DNA of 64,000 bases from Kosmotoga olearia TBF 19.5.1 (lineage in GTDB: Bacteria; Thermotogota; Thermotogae; Petrotogales; Kosmotogaceae): assembly GCF_000023325.1 (NCBI RefSeq), contig NC_012785.1, positions 558,001-622,000 on the forward strand. Reading direction: 5' to 3'. Made by a program: the position numbers and the translations under genes. Shown here in pieces: positions 26,959-36,809 of the stretch. The first letter of the stretch is position 1; the number at the start of each line of letters is the position of its first letter. A model generated the notes under the pieces. It saw only the letters and a program-made list of their open reading frames with translations. It made no database searches and was not told the DNA's origin.

Positions 26959-27294
26959 ATGGAGATGGAAAATTCAAGTACTCCAAAAAGCCTCGATGAA
27001 GGTTTAATAAAGGCACTACAGTCAGCCATTCAAAAAGCACCTATAAGAAACGGTGGAAAAATTTACCTCACCGATATCTGGGTGATAACCTCCCTGCCGG
27101 AGGACATGATCATAGAGCTTTTCAGAAGGAACCAATTTGCTCTCCCGGAGGGAGTCCTGGCCGTTGTCGATGATAGAAGAAGACGCAAAAAAGTAATCTA
27201 CGATGTAAGAGAGACAAAAACGGAAAAACATGAAGAAAACCCTGAAGAAACAGAAGATGGGGAAAACGGAGATATTACGCCGACCACAAAATAA
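26959..27294 (+). CDS. Small conserved-looking protein of unknown function
   Basis: 111 aa, started at ATG 26959 because GGTGGGGGTG lies just upstream; the frame is open to 26878 but has no ribosome site there. The middle (ALQSAIQKAPIRNGGKIYLT, DIWVITSLPEDMIIELFRRN, QFALPEGVLAVVDD) looks like a folded alpha/beta unit; the tail is charged and probably disordered. I do not recognise the family. It precedes glpK by 25 bases and may share its mRNA. A CACAG-TTTTG-CTGTG inverted repeat lies just upstream (about 26920-26936). Confidence 0.7.
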   Translation: MEMENSSTPKSLDEGLIKALQSAIQKAPIRNGGKIYLTDIWVITSLPEDMIIELFRRNQFALPEGVLAVVDDRRRRKKVIYDVRETKTEKHEENPEETEDGENGDITPTTK

Positions 27295-27319
27295 ATAAAA
27301 AAAGTTAGGGGGGATTTTC

Positions 27320-28780
27320 ATGGGGTACATCCTGGCAATTGATCAGGGGACCAGTAGTTCAAGGGCTATTATCTTTGATGAGGATCTCTATCAAGTTGCT
27401 AGCGCACAAAAGCCTTTCAAACAAATTTATCCGAAACCTGGCTGGGTGGAGCATGATCCAAACGAGATAGTTCTCAGTGTTATGTCTTGTGTGGAAAAAG
27501 CAATTCAAGACGCTAAGATCTCTTTTAAGGACATTGAGGCGATAGGCATAACCAACCAGAGAGAAACGATCGTTGCCTGGGATGCCGAAACGGGCAAAGC
27601 TCTCTACAATGCCATTGTCTGGCAATGTAGAAGGACAGCGGATAGGGCTAAAGAACTGGAAAGACAATATCGGAATTTTATACATTCAAAAACTGGTTTG
27701 CTTCCTGACCCTTATTTTTCGGCAACAAAGATGGAATGGATGCTAAGAAATGTTCCAGAAGTTAGAAAAGCCGCGAAAAAAGGAACTTTAAGATTTGGTA
27801 CCATAGATTCCTGGTTGATTTGGAATCTAACACCTGACAGACAACATGTAACCGATCACTCAAACGCTTCCAGAACCATGCTTTATAACTTGAACGAGTT
27901 GAAATGGGACGAAGAATTGCTCGAGTTTTTCGGTATCGAAAAAGAATTTTTGCCAAAGGTTGTTGATTCTTCAAAACTGCTGATACGTTCTGTATATGGC
28001 CCGGTAATATCCGGCATTGCCGGAGATCAACAAGCATCTCTTTTCGGGCAAACCGCTTTTAACGTAGGTGACGTAAAATGTACCTACGGAACCGGTTCTT
28101 TCATCCTGATGAACACTGGAGATAAACCAAGATTCTCGAGAGAAGGGCTTTTAACCACCGTAGGTTGGAAGATCAACGATGAAATTGTCTATGCAATCGA
28201 GGGCTCAATATTTACAACAGGTGCCCTTATAAACTGGCTGAAAGATGGTTTGCAGATAATCTCCACTCCCGAAGAAACGGAGTTATTGGCAACCAGTGTT
28301 GAAGATAATGGCGGTGTCTATTTTTCTGGTGCCCTTGCCGGTCTCGGTGCACCATACTGGGATTCTAAAGCCCGCGGCTTGATCATAGGTTTAACCAGAG
28401 GAGCAACCCGTGCACATATAGTCAGAGCTGTGTTAGAATACATTGCTTTTAGAACAAAAGAAATACTGGAAATAATGGAAAGGGATACAGGAATAAAGGT
28501 CAATCGACTCCTTGTTGATGGTGGCGTTACGAGGAACAACTTTTTGATGGAACTTCAGTCTAAAGTATTAGGTGTAACTGTCGATAGACCAATAGTCAAG
28601 GAGACCACAGCACTTGGAGCAGCCATGCTTGCCGGGCTCGCAGTTGGTTTATGGGATAAAGAAACCCTCGCGGGAATACGGAAAAGCGAAGTCGTTTTTA
28701 CCCCAACGAGAAAAGAATTGGAGGATGAATACAAAAAGTGGAAAGAAGCGATAAAACGTTCTATGAACTGGGCGGAATGA
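27320..28780 (+). CDS. glpK: Glycerol kinase GlpK
   Basis: 486-aa FGGY kinase converting glycerol and ATP to glycerol 3-phosphate. Diagnostic pieces: YILAIDQGTSSSRAIIFDED, IGITNQRETIVAWD, GIAGDQQASLFGQ and YGTGSFILMNTG in the hinge, and VDGGVTRNNFLMELQSKVLG in the second FGGY signature. Length matches the family. GGGGGGAT lies eight bases before the ATG. The stop overlaps the tsaE start by four bases. No glycerol facilitator or glycerol-3-phosphate dehydrogenase is adjacent. Confidence 0.96.
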   Translation: MGYILAIDQGTSSSRAIIFDEDLYQVASAQKPFKQIYPKPGWVEHDPNEIVLSVMSCVEKAIQDAKISFKDIEAIGITNQRETIVAWDAETGKALYNAIVWQCRRTADRAKELERQYRNFIHSKTGLLPDPYFSATKMEWMLRNVPEVRKAAKKGTLRFGTIDSWLIWNLTPDRQHVTDHSNASRTMLYNLNELKWDEELLEFFGIEKEFLPKVVDSSKLLIRSVYGPVISGIAGDQQASLFGQTAFNVGDVKCTYGTGSFILMNTGDKPRFSREGLLTTVGWKINDEIVYAIEGSIFTTGALINWLKDGLQIISTPEETELLATSVEDNGGVYFSGALAGLGAPYWDSKARGLIIGLTRGATRAHIVRAVLEYIAFRTKEILEIMERDTGIKVNRLLVDGGVTRNNFLMELQSKVLGVTVDRPIVKETTALGAAMLAGLAVGLWDKETLAGIRKSEVVFTPTRKELEDEYKKWKEAIKRSMNWAE

Positions 28781-29247
28781 ATGAAAAAGCTGTAAGACAC
28801 CTGGCTTTTGAGATTGCTAAAAGGCTTGAAGGTGGTGAAATTCTTCTCTTAAAGGGTGATTTAGGAACAGGAAAAACTACCTTTGTTAAAGCGCTCGCTG
28901 AAGGTCTCAGGATAGATCCCGATGATGTCAGAAGCCCTACGTTTACTATTGTGAATACGTATGTCGGTAGGAATTTAACGCTCCTTCATGCTGATCTTTA
29001 CAGATTAAGTGATCCGTCAGAGGTATTGGAACTGGATCTTTTAGGCCTTCTAGGCCCCGAAACTGTGCTTGCCGTAGAGTGGCCGGAGCTTTTGGCTGGA
29101 TTCATTGGAAAGAACGCTCTCAAGATCGAGCTGGAATATGAGGATGAAAAAACAAGAAGATTGAAATTGAGCGGATCCTATAAATGGATAGAGAGAATGG
29201 TGAAAGACTTTTTCAAAAAGGAAAGACAAACCAAGGAGGTGAAATAA
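28777..29247 (+). CDS. tsaE: TsaE, tRNA threonylcarbamoyladenosine biosynthesis ATPase
   Basis: 156-aa P-loop ATPase that works with TsaB/TsaD in making t6A37 of tRNA. Walker A is LLKGDLGTGKTTFVKALAEG; the family motifs SPTFTIVNTY, LLHADLYRL and VLAVEWPELL follow. The start is ATG 28777, within ATGA at the glpK stop; a start 13 codons upstream would lie inside glpK with no ribosome site. Its own stop overlaps the lon ATG by one base. Confidence 0.92.
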   Translation: MNEKAVRHLAFEIAKRLEGGEILLLKGDLGTGKTTFVKALAEGLRIDPDDVRSPTFTIVNTYVGRNLTLLHADLYRLSDPSEVLELDLLGLLGPETVLAVEWPELLAGFIGKNALKIELEYEDEKTRRLKLSGSYKWIERMVKDFFKKERQTKEVK

Positions 29248-31622
29248 TGGCGCAGAAGTTCCAGCTACTGGAAAAGGCAGCGGTGAACCCTGAAAAGAAA
29301 GCGCAGATTCCGGATGTTCTCCCTGCAATCGCCACACGAACGAACATGCTTATCTACCCTTCACTGGTAATGCCGTTATATGTCGGTAGAGATAAATCAT
29401 TGACAGCTCTTGAAGAGTCGATAGCAAAATACGACCAGCTCATATTTTTAATTTCACAAAAAGACGTAACCACTGAGAACCCAACTGTGGAAGATCTCTA
29501 TAAAGTCGGAACCGTTGCACGTATCGTGCAGTTGATGAAAATGCCTGATGGCAATTACAAGATCCTCGTTGAAGGTCTCGCGCGTGCAAAGATAGTTGAC
29601 GTTGTTGAAAAAGATAATCTTTTCGTTTTTAAGATAGAGGTTTTGAAAGCTAAATATCGAAGGACGAAAGTTCTTGAAGCCCTCATCCGAAAAGTAAAAG
29701 AACTGGCGATGAAGTATGTCAACATGAGCCGTCGATATCCGGATGAATCCATAGTCGCGCTTGAAGATACCGCTAATCCTGATAAATTCGCAGATTTTGT
29801 CTCGTCTCTCCTGCCGTTGCCACTTGAAGAAAAGCAAAAACTCCTGGATGCTGTATCGCCCAAGGAGAGATTAGAGCTGCTTCTCGAGATTTTAACCCGG
29901 GAAGTAGAAATACTCAATCTTGAGGAAGAACTTGATAGAAGAGTAAAAGAGAAAATCGAGCAAAGCCAGAAAGAATACTATCTCCGTGAAAAAATGAAGG
30001 CTATACAGGAAGAGCTCGAAGGTGAAGAAGACATCGAAATAAAGGAACTAAAAGAAAAGCTCGAAAAAGGGAATTATCCAAAAGAGGTTAGGGACAAAGC
30101 CGAACAGGAGATATCAAGGCTTGAAAAGATGTCACCATACTCCGCTGAAGCTACGGTGATCAGAACCTATCTTGATTGGTTGCTAAATCTACCATGGACA
30201 GAGGAAACAGAAGATCACATCGATATAAAGGCTGTTAGAAAAACTCTCGACGCAAATCATTATGGTCTTGAGGATGTCAAGGAAAGGGTGCTTGAGTTCC
30301 TAGCCGCAAGGAATTTTTCCAAGAACCTTCGCGCACCAATTCTATGCCTGGTGGGACCACCGGGAGTTGGAAAAACATCTCTTGGTAGATCCATTGCAGA
30401 GGCTATGGGGCGAAAATTTGGAAGGATCTCCCTAGGTGGTATGAGGGATGAGGCCGAAATTAGAGGTCATCGCCGTACTTACGTTGGAGCCCTTCCGGGT
30501 AGAATCATTCAGATGATAAGAAAATTGAATTCTAAGAATCCTGTGATCGTTCTGGACGAGATCGACAAACTGGGTGTGAGTTTCCAGGGAGATCCAGCTT
30601 CAGCTTTGCTGGAGGTTCTCGATCCTGAACAGAACAACACCTTTACAGATCATTATCTTGAGGTTCCTTTTGATCTGTCAAAGGTTCTTTTCATAACAAC
30701 TGCAAATGTGCTCTATACTATTCCACCGGCACTCAGAGATCGTATGGAGATCATCGAGATACCGGGATATACCGATACTGAGAAACTTCATATCGCTAAG
30801 GATTACATACTCCCGAAACTCTATGAAGAGTATTCTATAACGAAGCGAAAAGTGAATATCACCGAGGGTGCTATAAAAAAGATAATAACTGAGTACACCA
30901 GAGAAGCTGGTGTGAGAAACCTCGATAGAAATCTTTCTAAGATTATCAGGAGAGCAATCTTGAAACTTTCTGAAGGTCAGAAGAGCGTGAAGGTAACCAA
31001 AAATAATATCGAGGAGTACCTTGGAATACCGAAGTATAAAGAAAGCGATTTAAGAAAGCGTCCGGAAATTGGGGTTTGTACAGGTCTGGCATGGACGGCT
31101 GTTGGCGGTGAAATAATGCACATTGAGGTGCTTCCTATCCCCGGAAAAGGGAAATTCATCACCACAGGACAGCTCGGTGATGTTATGAAGGAATCGGCAC
31201 AGATAGCGCTCAGCCTTGCCAAAAAACTGTGCGACGGCAAAAAATACGTTAAGGTATTTGAAACGAACGATTTTCATATTCATGTCCCGGAAGGTGCGGT
31301 TCCGAAAGATGGTCCCTCCGCCGGAGTAACACTGTTGACAGCTATCATTTCTGCCGTAACAGGAACCCCAATAAAGCATGATGTTGCTATGACCGGTGAA
31401 ATAACGCTGAGAGGGCGCGTTTTACCAATCGGCGGATTAAAAGAAAAGCTTATGGCAGCTTATCGTGCGGGAATCAAAACAGTTATACTTCCAGAAACTA
31501 ACAAAAGAGATCTCGAGAAAGTTCCAGATGAAATAAAAGACAAGCTAAAATTTGTCTTCGTGGAAACAGTTAAAGAGGTCATTGAGGAGGCTCTGGTAAA
31601 GGATGTTGATAAAAAAGGTTGA
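29247..31622 (+). CDS. lon: ATP-dependent protease Lon
   Basis: 791-aa Lon. The N-terminal substrate domain occupies about residues 20-200, a coiled coil follows, the AAA+ module has Walker A ([20 protein letters not shown]) and Walker B ([12 protein letters not shown]), and the C-terminal protease has the catalytic Ser ([15 protein letters not shown]) and Lys ([20 protein letters not shown]). I use ATG 29247, eight bases after GGAGG (AGGAGGTGAAATA precedes it). Its last 20 bases overlap engB. It degrades misfolded and regulatory proteins in the cytoplasm. Confidence 0.97.
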   Translation: MAQKFQLLEKAAVNPEKKAQIPDVLPAIATRTNMLIYPSLVMPLYVGRDKSLTALEESIAKYDQLIFLISQKDVTTENPTVEDLYKVGTVARIVQLMKMPDGNYKILVEGLARAKIVDVVEKDNLFVFKIEVLKAKYRRTKVLEALIRKVKELAMKYVNMSRRYPDESIVALEDTANPDKFADFVSSLLPLPLEEKQKLLDAVSPKERLELLLEILTREVEILNLEEELDRRVKEKIEQSQKEYYLREKMKAIQEELEGEEDIEIKELKEKLEKGNYPKEVRDKAEQEISRLEKMSPYSAEATVIRTYLDWLLNLPWTEETEDHIDIKAVRKTLDANHYGLEDVKERVLEFLAARNFSKNLRAPILCLVGPPGVGKTSLGRSIAEAMGRKFGRISLGGMRDEAEIRGHRRTYVGALPGRIIQMIRKLNSKNPVIVLDEIDKLGVSFQGDPASALLEVLDPEQNNTFTDHYLEVPFDLSKVLFITTANVLYTIPPALRDRMEIIEIPGYTDTEKLHIAKDYILPKLYEEYSITKRKVNITEGAIKKIITEYTREAGVRNLDRNLSKIIRRAILKLSEGQKSVKVTKNNIEEYLGIPKYKESDLRKRPEIGVCTGLAWTAVGGEIMHIEVLPIPGKGKFITTGQLGDVMKESAQIALSLAKKLCDGKKYVKVFETNDFHIHVPEGAVPKDGPSAGVTLLTAIISAVTGTPIKHDVAMTGEITLRGRVLPIGGLKEKLMAAYRAGIKTVILPETNKRDLEKVPDEIKDKLKFVFVETVKEVIEEALVKDVDKKG

Positions 31623-32175
31623 ACTCGTCAAAACCGCATTCAAACCCGGAGATTACCCTGAGCCTGTTAAAAGAGAAGTTGCTTTTGCCGGAAGGTCGAA
31701 CGTCGGGAAATCTACATTGCTAAATACCCTTTTCCAGAGGAAATTAGCACATACAAGTTCCAAACCCGGGAAAACCAGATCTATAAACTTCTATCTGGTC
31801 AATTCAAAGTATTACTTCGTGGACCTTCCAGGTTACGGTTTTGCAAGTGCATCCAAACAAGAACTTGCAAGATGGAAAGAACTGATAGAAGACTATTTTT
31901 CTACCCGTGATAACCTGAACCTTGTCACAATCCTAATGGATTCAAGGCATCCTATGCAGAAAAACGATTACAAAATGCTCGAATGGATAAAAGATTATTC
32001 AATACCTTTTATCGTAGTCTTGACTAAAACCGACAAACTTTCGGGAAACGAATTGAAAAAGATGATCCAGATTTATGAGAAAGAATTAAAGTTATGGGGC
32101 TCACCACCAATCATTCCCTTTTCTGCAAAAACAAGGAGAGGGCTCAACGAACTGTTGAAAATTTTGATACCGTGA
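31603..32175 (+). CDS. engB: EngB/YihA/YsxC ribosome-biogenesis GTPase
   Basis: 190-aa TRAFAC GTPase needed for assembly of the large ribosomal subunit. G1 is FAGRSNVGKSTLLNTL, G3 is YFVDLPGYGFA, G4 is VLTKTDKLSGNE and G5 is IPFSAKTRRGLNELL. It starts inside lon and is the last gene of the glpK-tsaE-lon-engB run; lon-engB adjacency is common in bacteria. Its TGA is followed at once by the first palindrome of a hairpin array. Confidence 0.95.
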   Translation: MLIKKVELVKTAFKPGDYPEPVKREVAFAGRSNVGKSTLLNTLFQRKLAHTSSKPGKTRSINFYLVNSKYYFVDLPGYGFASASKQELARWKELIEDYFSTRDNLNLVTILMDSRHPMQKNDYKMLEWIKDYSIPFIVVLTKTDKLSGNELKKMIQIYEKELKLWGSPPIIPFSAKTRRGLNELLKILIP

Positions 32176-32328
32176 GCCCGGCTACGCCGGGGGTAAGCAC
32201 GATTCCGTCGTGGGTTAGCACGCTGGCGCGTGGGTAAGCTTGGCTGCGCCAAGGGTAAGCCCAGCTGCGCTGGGGGTGCGAACCGCTTCACGGTTGGTAC
32301 GCACCTTCGGTGGAAAAAAACAAAAGCG
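32176..32328 (+). repeat. Array of divergent short palindromes with GGGTAAGC linkers, about 21-bp period
   Basis: Directly after the engB stop come seven short inverted repeats. Unit starts are at 32176, 32197, 32218, 32238 and 32259, then less regular ones at about 32280 and 32301. Arms are CCCGGC/GCCGGG, CACGA/TCGTG, CACGC/GCGTG, CTTGGC/GCCAAG, CCCAGC/GCTGGG, ACCG/CGGT and CACC/GGTG. Linkers are nearly constant (GGGTAAGC or GGGTTAGC), while arms differ in sequence yet stay complementary. Confidence 0.9.
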
Positions 32329-32364
32329 GGTATAGGGTCTGGGGTCTAGGGTTTAGAAAAAGAG

Positions 32365-32562
32365 ACGCACAACGCACAACGTACAACCAACAACGGCTTT
32401 TATCACTGCACAGCAGTTCGTAACAACCACAAAGTGGTTCGAAACAACTCCGCAGGAGTTCGTGACAATCCCGAAGGGATTCGTATCTGCCGCGCAGCGG
32501 CTCTCTTGATTCTTTCGGGCTCTCGGTTCTCGATTTTTCCGTACAACCTACAACCTATGTTA
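32365..32562. repeat. Composite repeat with second 21-bp palindrome array
   Basis: Holds an ACAAC-rich motif (about 32366-32393), then inverted repeats starting at 32404, 32425, 32446, 32467 and 32489 (arms ACTGC/GCAGT, AACCAC/GTGGTT, AACTCC/GGAGTT, AATCCC/GGGATT, GCCGC/GCGGC; centres 21 bp apart), then CTCGGTTCTCGA and CGTACAACCTACAACC up to the GGDEF gene stop. Nothing coding is seen between engB and that gene. Confidence 0.9.
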
Positions 32563-34044
32563 TTAACCATTTAATACACCAAAAAACCTGTACTTCTTTT
32601 TGGTATCGGAGGATTTAGCGATCCTCAAAGCCTCAAATGCTTTAGTCATTAAAACGTCCGGATTGTGTCCATCTTTTGGAAACATGGCTATTCCTGATGT
32701 CGCATTCAGAAAGAGTTTGAATTTTCCAAGCTCGATGGGGTCCTTAATAGAAACGGTGATCTTATCGATCAATTTCACGACATCTTCTTCTTCTGAAACC
32801 AATGCGATTATTCCGAATTCATCTCCTCCAACTCTACCGATAATATCGTCTTTTCTGAGAACTCTCCTCAAACGCTCCCCAAATCTTTTTAAAACGTTAT
32901 CAGCAAGAACCGGACCAAGAAGCTGATTTACCGAGGTAAAGTCATCGATGTCGAGAAAAATTAGCGCCAATTTTTTGTTTTCTTTCTCAGAAAACTCAAT
33001 CATGTAGTCAAGGGTTTTCAAGAATTCTTTGCGTTCCAGTAATCCTGTAATTGGATCTCTTACTATTTGAGATTGTTTAATCTCCAAATTTTTAAACTCC
33101 TTTAATGCTTTGAGTTGGATGGAGGCCATCACATATCCGATCATAATTATGGCAAGAAAAACTACATCATAAACAAATATACGTTTAAGAACTACTAGCT
33201 GCCCTCTTTTGATTTCTGCGTCAGGATATAAGGTCAAGATACCTATCATTCTATTTTCAAGAAGATTGTCTATTTTAATTGTGCTTAAAGTCCATATCCC
33301 TTCAGTGCTTAACCATTGGGTTTGTCCATTTCTTAATATATCTTCCTTTGGGATAATTGGCACTAGTATGTCAGTGTATAAATTACGAAAAGAAACTTCT
33401 GAATTCTTTGAGAAAACTCCAAAGACCAGATCGTTGTTCCTCAAAAAATTCCTGAACACTTTTCTTAACCAATCTTCCGAATGCAAAAGAAAAATCGTAC
33501 CCACTTTATCTTTTCCATTGTAAAGCGGTGCTCCAAAAGTTATCCAAAGTTTTTCTTCAAAATTTAAGGGACTGATATAAATAAAATCAATAACCGTTTC
33601 TGTTGATTCACTTATAGCATTTGTGGATATCAACTCCTGTATGATTTCCTCGATTTTTTTGCAATATATCTGAGCATGTTTTTGTAATACCTTTCCGGAA
33701 TTATCAACTATGTAAACTTTGGCTCCAGGATCATCTTCAAATCTAGAATCAGTAAACGCAATTAATAACTGCTTCACTCTTTCTTCGTCAAGAATTTTCA
33801 AATCAAGTAATCCTGCAAAAAACTTAAATTCTGCAATTTCTTTTTCCAGGGTTTTTTCGAGAATCATTGAAAAACTTTCAGCTTTACTTTTTTCTGAAAG
33901 CTTGAACTCATCCAATTTAGTTCTGAATTCAACAGAGTAGCATATGATCGAACTGATAATCAAAATAGAGATAAGAACTACCAGCACTGAAATCTGGATT
34001 TTTTTACTTTTTAAAAAGCATTTATTCAGCTCATTCATTTTCAT
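32563..34044 (-). CDS. Membrane-anchored GGDEF diguanylate cyclase
   Basis: 493-aa inner-membrane sensor. One membrane helix near residues 18-36, an extracytoplasmic sensor of about 230 residues, a second helix near 285-305, then a GGDEF domain. Catalytic motif GRVGGDEFGIIA is complete, and an inhibitory RxxD site (RKDD) sits five residues before it, as in product-inhibited cyclases. It should make cyclic di-GMP from GTP in response to an unknown outside signal. There is no EAL domain and no obvious partner nearby. The 3' end abuts repeat sequence. Confidence 0.9.
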   Translation of the reverse strand: MKMNELNKCFLKSKKIQISVLVVLISILIISSIICYSVEFRTKLDEFKLSEKSKAESFSMILEKTLEKEIAEFKFFAGLLDLKILDEERVKQLLIAFTDSRFEDDPGAKVYIVDNSGKVLQKHAQIYCKKIEEIIQELISTNAISESTETVIDFIYISPLNFEEKLWITFGAPLYNGKDKVGTIFLLHSEDWLRKVFRNFLRNNDLVFGVFSKNSEVSFRNLYTDILVPIIPKEDILRNGQTQWLSTEGIWTLSTIKIDNLLENRMIGILTLYPDAEIKRGQLVVLKRIFVYDVVFLAIIMIGYVMASIQLKALKEFKNLEIKQSQIVRDPITGLLERKEFLKTLDYMIEFSEKENKKLALIFLDIDDFTSVNQLLGPVLADNVLKRFGERLRRVLRKDDIIGRVGGDEFGIIALVSEEEDVVKLIDKITVSIKDPIELGKFKLFLNATSGIAMFPKDGHNPDVLMTKAFEALRIAKSSDTKKKYRFFGVLNG

Positions 34045-34386
34045 TTCGACCCTTCCTCTATAGGATTAGGATTTAAGACTTGTTCGTTTGACTAAATTTT
34101 ATGAATGCAAATTAATGCCAAAACACTGTGAATTTAGGGCGCAAATCCAATTGGTGATAATAGTGAGTTTACTGGTACTTCGTGTGTTTTTAAAAACACC
34201 CAATTGCGTATGAGAGAAATCAATTTCCGAATTGAGAGCATTTTTCTGAGTGTTTCCATAAACCACGACAATCCAAAATTATTACTAAAAGTTATTGTTG
34301 AGATATTGCTGACATATAATTCAGATAACAAAAATGTACTATAATTAGATTGGAGGAATATAGCAGATTTGGTTGGAGGTGAGTTT
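34045..34386. other. Intergenic region without a gene; one palindrome and promoter-like boxes
   Basis: Divergent spacer between the GGDEF gene and the DUF47 gene. GTGTTTTTAAAAACAC (34184-34199) is a perfect palindrome. TATAAT occurs at 34315-34320 and 34340-34345, either of which could be the -10 box for the plus-strand gene, but the matching -35 boxes are weak. Confidence 0.45.
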
Positions 34387-35037
34387 GTGGGTTGGTTCTT
34401 CGGTAAAAAAGAAGAAGAAATTCTGAACAGTTTTTTTAAGCACATCGAAAAAATACAGGAAGGAATCGACCTTCTTGAACGCTTTTTTGACGCTTACGAA
34501 GATAACGATTGGGATCTTGTCGAGGAAATAAGAAACAAGATAAGTGACATTGAACACGAAGCAGATGTAATCAGAAGAGACACAGAAAACGGAATGTACT
34601 CTGGCGCTTTTTTGCCCAATTTTCGCGGTGATTTGTTGGGTATCATAGAAAGTGCAGACAAAATTATGAACAAGATACAAACGGTTGCAGATTTGATATG
34701 GATGCAACACGTTGAAGCTCCTTTAGAGATCAGAAAGGACCTGAAAGAACAGGTAAACCTTGTAATCAAAACTTTCAAATCTCTTGCAACGTCTTTGAGA
34801 GAAATGTTCGACAATATGGATAAAGCTCAAGCATATATAGAGGAAACCGAAAAGTTTGAACATGAAGAGGATTTGAAAGAAAAGGTAATGATTTCCACAC
34901 TTTTTAAGCTTAAAGATATGTCTCTGGCGGAAAAACTCCAGATCAAGGAACTTATACTAAACATAGGTGATATAGCCGATCTTACTGAAGACACCTCTGA
35001 TAGAGTTCAGATCGTTATAATGAAGCGCAAGGTTTAA
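34387..35037 (+). CDS. DUF47/PhoU-like protein, Pit accessory
   Basis: 216-aa helical protein of the DUF47 family, related to PhoU and usually encoded with Pit phosphate permeases. Seen: ISDIEHEADVIRRDTENGMY, LPNFRGDLLGIIESADKIMN, and near the end ILNIGDIADLTEDTSDRVQI. The E-x-D pairs resemble PhoU metal-binding motifs. I start it at GTG 34387, seven bases after GGAGG; a TTG at 34369 has no ribosome site. It faces the broken pit gene, meeting it tail to tail, rather than preceding it in an operon as is usual. Confidence 0.85.
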   Translation: MGWFFGKKEEEILNSFFKHIEKIQEGIDLLERFFDAYEDNDWDLVEEIRNKISDIEHEADVIRRDTENGMYSGAFLPNFRGDLLGIIESADKIMNKIQTVADLIWMQHVEAPLEIRKDLKEQVNLVIKTFKSLATSLREMFDNMDKAQAYIEETEKFEHEEDLKEKVMISTLFKLKDMSLAEKLQIKELILNIGDIADLTEDTSDRVQIVIMKRKV

Positions 35038-35045
35038 GAAAGAAG

Positions 35046-35069
35046 GCTCACACGCTCGAGCGTGTGAGC
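35046..35069. terminator. 24-bp perfect palindrome between convergent genes
   Basis: A perfect inverted repeat centred on CTCGAG, with outer arms GCTCACACGC and GCGTGTGAGC, starts nine bases after the DUF47 stop and ends just before the pit stop. It could end transcription in both directions, though there is no T run. Confidence 0.6.
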
Positions 35070-35739
35070 AAATCACAAGAAAACACTTATAATTCCCAAC
35101 ATCGTTACACACATCAAACCGCTAATAATGGGTGTACCAACCCAACCATATACGACGCGCATAACCATCTTTGTATTTCCTATGCGCGTCCCTCTTGCGA
35201 ATCCTGCACCTATCACAGCTCCAACGATCGCTTGCGAAGAACTCACCGGTACACCAATGAGTGCGTATATCCACACCGTTAAAGCCGAGCCCAGAACAAC
35301 TACCAAAGAGGAAAAATAGTCAAGTTCGACTATGCTCTTTCCAACCGTTAACATTACCCTTCTGCTGAACGTTAAAATCCCGAAGGCTATCGAAAGTCCA
35401 CCGATCAGAGCCAGAAGCTGTATATTCAACAACCTTCCAACGAGCGCCCCGGTAACGTTAGCAACGTTATTTGCCCCCAGGGAATACGAAGCATAGGCTC
35501 CGAAAATCCAGGTTGCTACTTTTATTGTTAAATCCTGTGTTTTAACGTTTTTAATCAACCTAAAAGGATAAGACAAGATTATATACAAGACAAAACCGAA
35601 CACGAAGGCCCCAAAAGGTGTGCCAACCCACGAAAGCATAATTTTTACGAGTTTTCCAGCATCTACATGTCCGTTTATCAAAAGGCCTGCACCAGTAAGA
35701 GCACCAACAACCGCCTGTGTTGTTGATACAGGAAGACCG

Positions 35740-36809
35740 TAGGGTGTCTCAAAAATCAGTAACAGCCAATAATATCAGCCACCTTTCTGTGAGGACGGCT
35801 GTTCAAGATATTGAACATAACACAAAGATTGTATGCCAATATGGCCAAACCCAATACCGCATCATAATTCCTGTTTCTCACATACCAAATGTATTCCAGA
35901 TTGAAATATTCTTGTAGAATGTTAATCGTTCTCTCTATCTCCCAACGGTTTTTATACTTCTCCGCATATATTTGCCTCAATTGAATGCCCAGCCAACGAG
36001 CCTGACACTGTTTTTCCAGTGATACACCTTTCCTTTTGTTTGTGTCTATTACTGGTATCATGCTACTACAATCGAATATATAACGGTATATCTGTTGCGA
36101 ATCATATGCGCTGTCTGCGAGGAAATACTTATATCCCTGGCCAGAATCTATTTGTGCCTTTGCCACCGTCGAATCGTGTACAGCTGCTGGCGTTGTCATC
36201 CAATCTTGAATCAATAGGTTCTGTGCATCCAAACTCATATGTACCTTTCTTCCGTATTCCCAGCCTTTTGTCGTCTTTGTCCAACTGGATTGGGGGTCTT
36301 TGTATTTCCCTGTCCTTCTTCGTCTTTGTGCTGTATGGGTTTTACAAGTCTTGGTCACGAAAGGAATCCACCACCAACTCAATCCTTTCAAGTCCTTCTA
36401 TATCCAAAAAGAGGTTTACAACATCTTTGTTTATCCTGTGAAGAGGCAATTCTCTTACTCTCCTGGATATAGTCTGGAATGGTGGTATGTTTTTCAAGTC
36501 CAAGAGTTCCATGTATTTGGGATTCTTTTCTAAAAAGTTCTTTGCCCCACGATATGAGACATCGCATAGCTTCAATAAAATGGAAAGTTTCAAGATGCTC
36601 TTGTCAGAATAAGCCTTTCTTCTACCTCTGCCTTGTTTGTTAACGAAGTTAGAAGGCAAAAGCTTGTCTAACTGCTCAATAATCTTTACAATATCGCTTT
36701 TTGTGAGTTCTTGTGGTACCATTTATTTGGGCCTCCTTTCTTGTTTTGGGCTATTTCAATGGTACCACCATTGGAACTTGGGAGGCCCGCTTTTTTTCGT
36801 GACACCCTA
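35740..36809 (-). mobile_element. IS4/IS5-type insertion sequence in pit
   Basis: 1070-bp element with terminal inverted repeats TAGGGTGTC (outer 9 bases identical at both ends). It is flanked by a 10-bp target duplication AGGAAGACCG at 35730-35739 and 36810-36819. A long imperfect hairpin (GGGCCTCC at 36726, CAATGGT-ACC-ACCATTG, GGGAGGCCC ending about 36787) lies upstream of the transposase and may shield it from outside transcription. Confidence 0.93.
35756..36722 (-). pseudogene. IS4/IS5-type DDE transposase in two frames
   Basis: The first frame (36342-36722) starts MVPQELTKSDIVKIIEQLDK and reaches the first catalytic Asp (IELVVDS). The rest is in another frame: CKTHTAQRRRRTGKYKDPQS, YFLADSAYDSQQIY with the second Asp, and YKNRWEIERTINILQEYF with the Glu. 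Dropping one T from the TTT run near 36356-36358 joins the frames as VVDSFVTKTCKTHTAQ. The frames overlap by 50 bases, so this is either a one-base insertion or a programmed frameshift of the kind some two-frame IS5 groups use. Confidence 0.8.

Noticed and set aside
34369-34386. Upstream TTG as start of the DUF47 protein
   Set aside because: The GGAGG site lies inside this extension and is placed seven bases before the GTG at 34387.
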